Shown here: in pieces, positions 59,646 through 64,000 of the stretch
How positions within the stretch are numbered: the stretch's first letter is position 1
Layout: every line of letters starts with the position of its first letter
Source of the DNA: Rhizomys pruinosus
Lineage: Eukaryota > Chordata > Mammalia > Rodentia > Spalacidae
NCBI GenBank assembly: GCA_009823505.1
Contig: VZQC01006609.1
Location: forward strand, 482,334 to 546,333
DNA: 64,000 nucleotides
Direction of reading: 5' to 3'
The notes under the pieces: model-generated
What the model was told of the DNA's origin: nothing
Seen by the model: only the letters and a program-made list of their open reading frames with translations
Database searches by the model: none
Position numbers and translations under genes: made by a program

Positions 59646-60933
59646 CGCCCCCTGTGGCCTTTCTGCAGGCAGATGCTTGTCAAAGGTGGGCCGTGTGGAA
59701 CAGGAGTGGCCACTGGTGAGTTTCCTGCCCCAGATTCGAACCCTCTTTCTGGATCTGGAGAATTTCCGCTCCTGCCTGTGGCTACAGAGGCTGAAAGCAG
59801 CCCACTTTCCCTACCTCCCTTTGAGCTCAGGCAAAGTCTGCTGGCTAGATGGGATACGCTGCATGCCACCCGAGTCCAGGGCATCATATCTAGTGGCTTG
59901 CTCGTTCTAGCAGTGGGTAGTTGGATGGAGCCACAGTGGACAGAGTGCAGTGGTGGCCTCCTGTGCTCAGTGGCCATGTCCTATTTATATCAGTTTAGCC
60001 TATGGTCTGGGCATTGGGATTTGCAGCCTTTTCCAGTGATTCTGAGAGTCCTTCATAGCTACTCAACAGTCTGTAATTGCTTGATTGGCGTTGACTTTTG
60101 CTGCCTGTATTCCAGATTGTGTGTGATGCACACAGAATGGAGTCTTTTTAGGACCTGGTGCCTCAATACAGGAGTCTCTATGGGACTGGATGGTTTATGC
60201 AGAGAAGGGCAGAGACTCTGAGACCACCCAGTCTTGGTCAGAGAAGCTTCTTTTTGCAGGCAGCGGCAGTTAATTCAGAGACTTATAACTGGCCACACAG
60301 CTGAGAATAAGTGACAGTCGATTGTTCAGCCCTGAACTAGTCCGCTATACCAACCTTCTCAAGGCTCAGGGAACATCACAGAAGAGGGGCAGAAAGAATG
60401 TAACAGCCGGAGGACGAGGAGGAACATTGTGAAGTGCTGTTTTCTGGACATGACAGTTATAGTCATTAGTTCACTAAAGCTGTGGTTTTCTGAACAAGAC
60501 CTACATAAGGTCAAGCCAAAGAGATCAATCAATATCCCAGCTGGCAGCATTTAACTAGACTCCAGTGGGTCTGTGTCTTGTGCAGAGGGGTGGGCAGAGC
60601 CCCTAGAGCCAGGGCTGACTCAGGCAGTGTGAGCTCTTTAGGCTGAGATGCTGCCCAGAGACATTGCAGCCAGGACGCAGGTACAGCAGTCACCCCAGCC
60701 TCGACTGCAGTGTGTCCAGGGGACACTCACTCCAGAGCATAACCGAAGTCTTGAGGGGGCCAGGTATGAGTTCCCTCAGCATGGGCAATGTGTACTACAA
60801 ATTCTTCTACCCACGAAGAGCTGCATGTGTCCTTCCTGCAGACAGAGTCCCCTGGGAAATGCAAGCTCCCTGGACATGGGATTCCTGCCACCTCCACCTG
60901 GGCAGAGTTTCTTGTGGACCTAGCAGTGGATGT
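59646..60933. other. Unique sequence, no gene seen
   Basis: Contains the longest open frame of the window (204 codons, 59607-60221, forward), which begins inside the MIR and has no recognisable domain, signal peptide or repeat. Not called as a gene. Near the left end CGCCCCCTGTGGCC (59645) is only a partial CTCF-like match. Confidence 0.45.
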
Positions 60934-60945
60934 AAGAACTTTCCA

Positions 60946-61097
60946 CCAGGCGTGGTAATGCACACCTTTAGTCCCAGCACTCGGGAGGCAGAGGCAGGCA
61001 GATCTCTGTGAGTTCAAGGGCAGCCTGGTCTACATAGTGAGTTCTAGGACAGCTGGGCAACAGGATCTCCCTGTCTCACAAAGACCAAAAAATAAGT
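60946..61097 (+). mobile_element. B1 SINE, 12-bp target duplication
   Basis: AAGAACTTTCCA at 60934-60945 and 61099-61110 (tail boundary within one A). Full-length and lightly diverged. Confidence 0.95.
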
Positions 61098-61129
61098 AAA
61101 GAACTTTCCATGTTGCATACTGGCTGTTG

Positions 61130-61440
61130 TTCACCTTGTAGGTTTGTGTGTATGGGGGTAGGTACATGTTTGTGTAGGTGTGTGCAGATGTCAGGTGTCC
61201 TCCTCGATTGGCTTCTACTTTATGTCTTGAGACAGGGTCTCACACTGAACCTGGAGCTCAGCAATTGGCTGAGCTGACTGGCTGGTGAGCTCCAGGGATC
61301 CACCCACCTCTCTCCATGGCCCTTCCCAAGTGCTGGGTTTAAATATGCACCTTGGAGCCTGGCTTCACATGGGTGATGGAGATCTGAACTCGGGTCCTTA
61401 CACTTACAGGGTGAACACTTTGCCCTCAAATCCCTCTCCC
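61130..61440 (-). mobile_element. Composite SINE, reverse
   Basis: 'GTGTGCAGATGTCAGGTGTC', 'TTGAGACAGGGTCTCACACT', 'GCTGACTGGCTGGTGAGCTC' and 'GATCTGAACTCGGGTCCTTA'. The best-preserved example of this composite family in the window. Confidence 0.75.
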
Positions 61441-61504
61441 CACCTCAAGTGTCCACTTTTGAAGCCACAAGAGAAAATGTGACCCTCCCTGGCTTATAGG
61501 CTAC

Positions 61505-61705
61505 ATTAAGTTTTTATCTGTTTGTTTATTTATTTATTTATTTATTTATATTTTATAAGTACAAATGCTTTACAGGCATGTATGTAAGTGCACCATGTGC
61601 ATGTAATGCCTGAAGAGGTCAGAGGAAGGTGTCAGATTGCCTGGAACTGGAGTTACAGATAGTTGTTAGCTGCCATGTAGGTGCTGGGAACCAAACCAAA
61701 CCAAA
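61505..61705 (-). mobile_element. B2 SINE, old, 5'-truncated
   Basis: (TTTA)n tail, 'AATGCCTGAAGAGGTCAGAG', 'CTGGAACTGGAGTTACAGAT', and it ends at 'GGTGCTGGGAACCAAACC' without the tRNA-like head. Confidence 0.87.
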
Positions 61706-61974
61706 TCTGCACTATTTTATTATTTTATTTTATTAGCATTGCCAAGCTCAGGGATATAGAAGGACCTGCCACTGTTACTCAGCAACACAAGCACTTATCT
61801 AGGATCTGAACTTACCAGTTTTCAGCCTGGGATCCAGTGGATCTCATGATCCCATTCCTCTAGTCCCAATCCATATGATGTCATAGATGCCTCCCTCAGC
61901 TTCTGGGCCACAACCCTCCTTAAGTCCAGCCAGCAACAGGCTTTTCTTTAAGAACCCTGGCTGCTCCAGGCAGG

Positions 61975-62185
61975 GCAGGCTGGCTTGGTTTATTTATTGC
62001 TATCATTAATTAGTTTTGTTGGGGATGAAAGACAGGTCCCTGGAGAAGACCAGCGCATTAGAGCCCATTATTCCATCGCTGCTCTGGGCTTGCCAGCAAG
62101 AAGCACAGGCTTTCTGCTGTCAGTCCCACACAATTAATTAGCCCACAGCCCATGCTCCCCTCGGGTGAGAGGCTCTGCTCCAACA
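61975..62185. promoter_or_regulatory. Candidate conserved enhancer block, TAATTAG motifs
   Basis: Repeat-free. CATTAATTAG (62004) and CAATTAATTAG (62131) about 127 bp apart, plus TTTATTTATTGC (61989, FOX-like) and CCCATTATTCC (62066). Two near-identical homeodomain cores framing a mixed-composition core suggest a developmental enhancer. Function is not shown. Confidence 0.35.
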
Positions 62186-62309
62186 TCTATCGCCCTTCAG
62201 GCCTCTTTGTCCCCATTCTAATTGGTTGGAGATGCAGGACAAGCCCTCCAGGGTGGGGGACACCTGCAGTAGCAGGGTGTGGCAGGGAAGTAATGCTTCC
62301 TGGCCTGGA

Positions 62310-62470
62310 ACCCTTGCCCTAGTGACTGTTACTGAGTGGGATCTGTGATGCTGGGCTGAGTGCTTTGAGCACGAGTCTTACCGGTCTCCTAGGAAGCAAA
62401 TCCTTATTTTCCAGATGAAGAAATGAAATCTCTGGGAGGCCGGTGGGTACGCTTTGCCGATGGGTCATGG
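62310..62470 (-). mobile_element. MIR SINE fragment
   Basis: 'GGCTGAGTGCTTTGAGCACG', 'CTTATTTTCCAGATGAAGAA' and 'ATGAAATCTCTGGGAGGCCG' match the reverse MIR. Confidence 0.65.
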
Positions 62471-62949
62471 CACACAGTGATTGGCCAGGAGTGGCTTTGT
62501 CCAGTCCCAAGTGCTCAGTTTCAGCAGCTTTGCTCAGAGTGGCAGGGTGATTCATGAAGGTGGGAACCGGCCTTCCAAAAGGGGGAAGTTGGAGTGTACA
62601 CGATGGGATGAAGCAGAGATTATGGGCTTATTTCTTAAGTCCTAAGAAATAAACCAGTGACAGTCAAACTGAACTGTACTGTATGTTCAGAACAGTGCTG
62701 ACCCGGGGTTGGGGTGGGCACAGGTGGCCAAGTCTCCAGAATGGTCCTGGTTGCTCAAGGCTTGGATTCCAGGCCTGACCAGGACTCTGTTTTCTTTATG
62801 AGTGAATAAGTCCCTCATGTTTCCAGATCTTAGTCTTCCCATATGTGACATGAGCAGGTTGGCCGAGACCCAAGAGAGACGCAGTCCCGTCCATCTTCTC
62901 CACACAGGTGGCAGCGGCCCCTCCTGAAGCCCACCACTGGCCCTCAGTG
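62471..62949. other. Unique sequence, no gene seen
   Basis: 62820-62870 ('TTAGTCTTCCCATATGTGAC') may be a forward MIR remnant. Confidence 0.4.
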
Positions 62950-63200
62950 TAGCTGACTCAGGCTTAGCCCAGAAATGGGGGTTGGGCTGCCTGCCAGAGG
63001 GTCCTAAGAAGTTAATTAAACCCTCAAGAAGCCATTTGTTAAGAAGGGAGCGATGGCGTGTTCAATACCAGCCAAGGGTTGGTGCGCAGTAATGAGTCTT
63101 CCTTTAGCTGTGAATAATGCTGTCCCCCACCCATGACTCGCCAGCATCCCAGCTCTGAAGGATGGTCTGGTGAGGCCATGGCTCATCTTAATGGCCTGAT
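62950..63200. promoter_or_regulatory. Candidate conserved non-coding block
   Basis: Repeat-free. GTTAATTAAACC (63012), CAGTAATGAGTC (63089) and GTGAATAATGC (63110). Texture resembles the 61.98-kb block. Low confidence. Confidence 0.25.
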
Positions 63201-63424
63201 GCTGAGGAGCCTGGTAGACTGGTCCCCAGCCCTCATCACACAACCCCCCACCCCCGGGGAACTGCCCTGTGTCTCTAACTTCTCCAGGCAGATCTGAGGC
63301 CCAGCCCCTTCTCTCTTACCTTCTTTTTCTCTTTCCCAGACTCAAGGAAAAGTGAGGGCCATGAATTGTTTGTTATATGCTGTCAGCTGCCCTATTGTGT
63401 AGCAGGCTTGGGAACAGTTTGCTG
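63201..63424. other. Unique sequence, no gene seen
   Basis: Nothing recognised. Confidence 0.4.
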
Positions 63425-63585
63425 TTTTTATTTTATTTTATTTTTTTTATTTTGGAGAGGGTTCCATGTAGCCCAGGGTGGCCTGAAATTCAGTACATAA
63501 CTAAGGATGACCTTGAACTTCTGATCATCCTGCCTCTGCCTTCTGAGTGCTGGGATTATAGGCATGTGCTACATACCCATTTGGG
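63425..63585 (-). mobile_element. B4/B1-like SINE
   Basis: (TTTTA)n tail, 'CATGTAGCCCAGGGTGGCCT', 'GGATGACCTTGAACTTCTGA' and 'GTGCTGGGATTATAGGCATG'. Confidence 0.85.
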
Positions 63586-63847
63586 GAAAAGTTTGGAAAG
63601 ATGAAGAGAAAAAAGGAAAGGAAAGGGAGGGGAGGGGAGAGCTTGGCTACGTTTGCGCTGGTTTCATTGAGTTACTCCATCCCCATGGCATCTGTGTGTG
63701 CACCCTACAGAGGGCCACCAGGAGAGGTGCCGAGGGGCACGTCTGGCTGGGCACCCAGCTAGGCTGCTCCGCATCCCTGCAGCTGGATTATGGCTAGCTC
63801 CCTCAACTTCTCTTGGCTTTGGTTCGTTTTGACTATTTCTGCAAGGG

Positions 63848-64000
63848 CCAGAGGCTGACAAGGATGCTCAGTTGGTAAAGTGTATGCAGTACAACCATAA
63901 AGACCTAAGTTTAATTCCCAGAATTTTTGTAAAAGCGCAGTGTAGTGGCACACATTGCTGGGGGATTGCTGTCTGGCTAGCCTGGGCAAATCGGTGAAAT
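63848..64000 (+). mobile_element. Composite SINE, cut by the window edge
   Basis: tRNA-like head ('GACAAGGATGCTCAGTTGGT', 'CCTAAGTTTAATTCCCAGAA') running into a B1-like part ('CTGTCTGGCTAGCCTGGGC'). Continues beyond the window. Confidence 0.6.

Noticed and set aside
59640..59665. Second CTCF-like site
   Set aside because: CGCCCCCTGTGGCC lacks the required spacing and bases of the core.
59607..60221. 204-codon forward open frame, the longest in the window
   Set aside because: It starts inside a MIR fragment, has no recognisable domain and ends in ordinary unique DNA. One frame of this length is expected by chance in 64 kb of GC-rich sequence on six frames.

Overview
The window is nuclear DNA from a muroid rodent. 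It is dense in B1, B2, B3, B4 and ID-type SINEs, carries ERVL/MaLR-type LTRs and L1 fragments, and has a background of old mammalian MIR, L2 and MER5-like copies. The B2 copies share an internal duplicated segment and B1 copies end in a 'GCTGGGGCTACAGGGAGACCC' type tail that I do not associate with mouse, rat or Chinese hamster B elements. The source is therefore probably another muroid lineage, but I cannot name the species.

I found no protein-coding gene, no rRNA and no functional tRNA gene. All open frames are short. The recurrent ones are antisense B2, (CA)n/(GT)n/(CT)n, or L1 ORF2 remnants. The window looks intergenic or deep intronic, and a small exon in unique DNA cannot be excluded without transcript or conservation data.

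Layout. 1-5 kb: SINE-rich, with an L1 ORF2 relic split by a B2 and a MaLR-like LTR split by a B2. 5-7 kb: mostly unique GC-rich DNA. 7-10 kb: SINEs and an LTR inserted in a B4. 10-17 kb: an ancient L1 3' end, MIR, a 39-bp minisatellite, nested SINEs and a 19-bp repeat carrying orphan nuclear-receptor half-sites. 17-28 kb: unique DNA with scattered SINEs, a long purine-pyrimidine alternating tract and an oppositely oriented MIR pair. 28.27-30.25 kb: a complete non-autonomous ERVL-type element (LTR, tRNA-Leu primer site, internal region, LTR, 5-bp target duplication). 30-38 kb: a conserved-looking unique block, several ERVL-type LTRs, and an L1 3' end inside a composite SINE. 38-42 kb: (CT)n, a homeodomain-motif-rich block, an LTR and an L1 3' end. 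42-48 kb: tandem B2s, an L1 broken by an MLT2-like LTR, a solo LTR nested in an older LTR, a 134-bp polypyrimidine tract and another broken L1. 48-53.6 kb: a unique block with octamer and X-box motifs, MaLR LTR, B1 and B2 copies, and a GTCAG-rich array. 54-64 kb: a B2 nested in a B2, MaLR, B1 and MIR copies, and two unique blocks with clustered TAATTA motifs.

The genes do not form a system because there are none. The most informative content is (i) a readable insertion chronology through target-site duplications and nesting, (ii) a B2 subfamily succession, and (iii) several repeat-free blocks with clustered developmental transcription-factor motifs, which are candidate enhancers of an unseen neighbouring gene. 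I did not find a convincing undescribed biological system.
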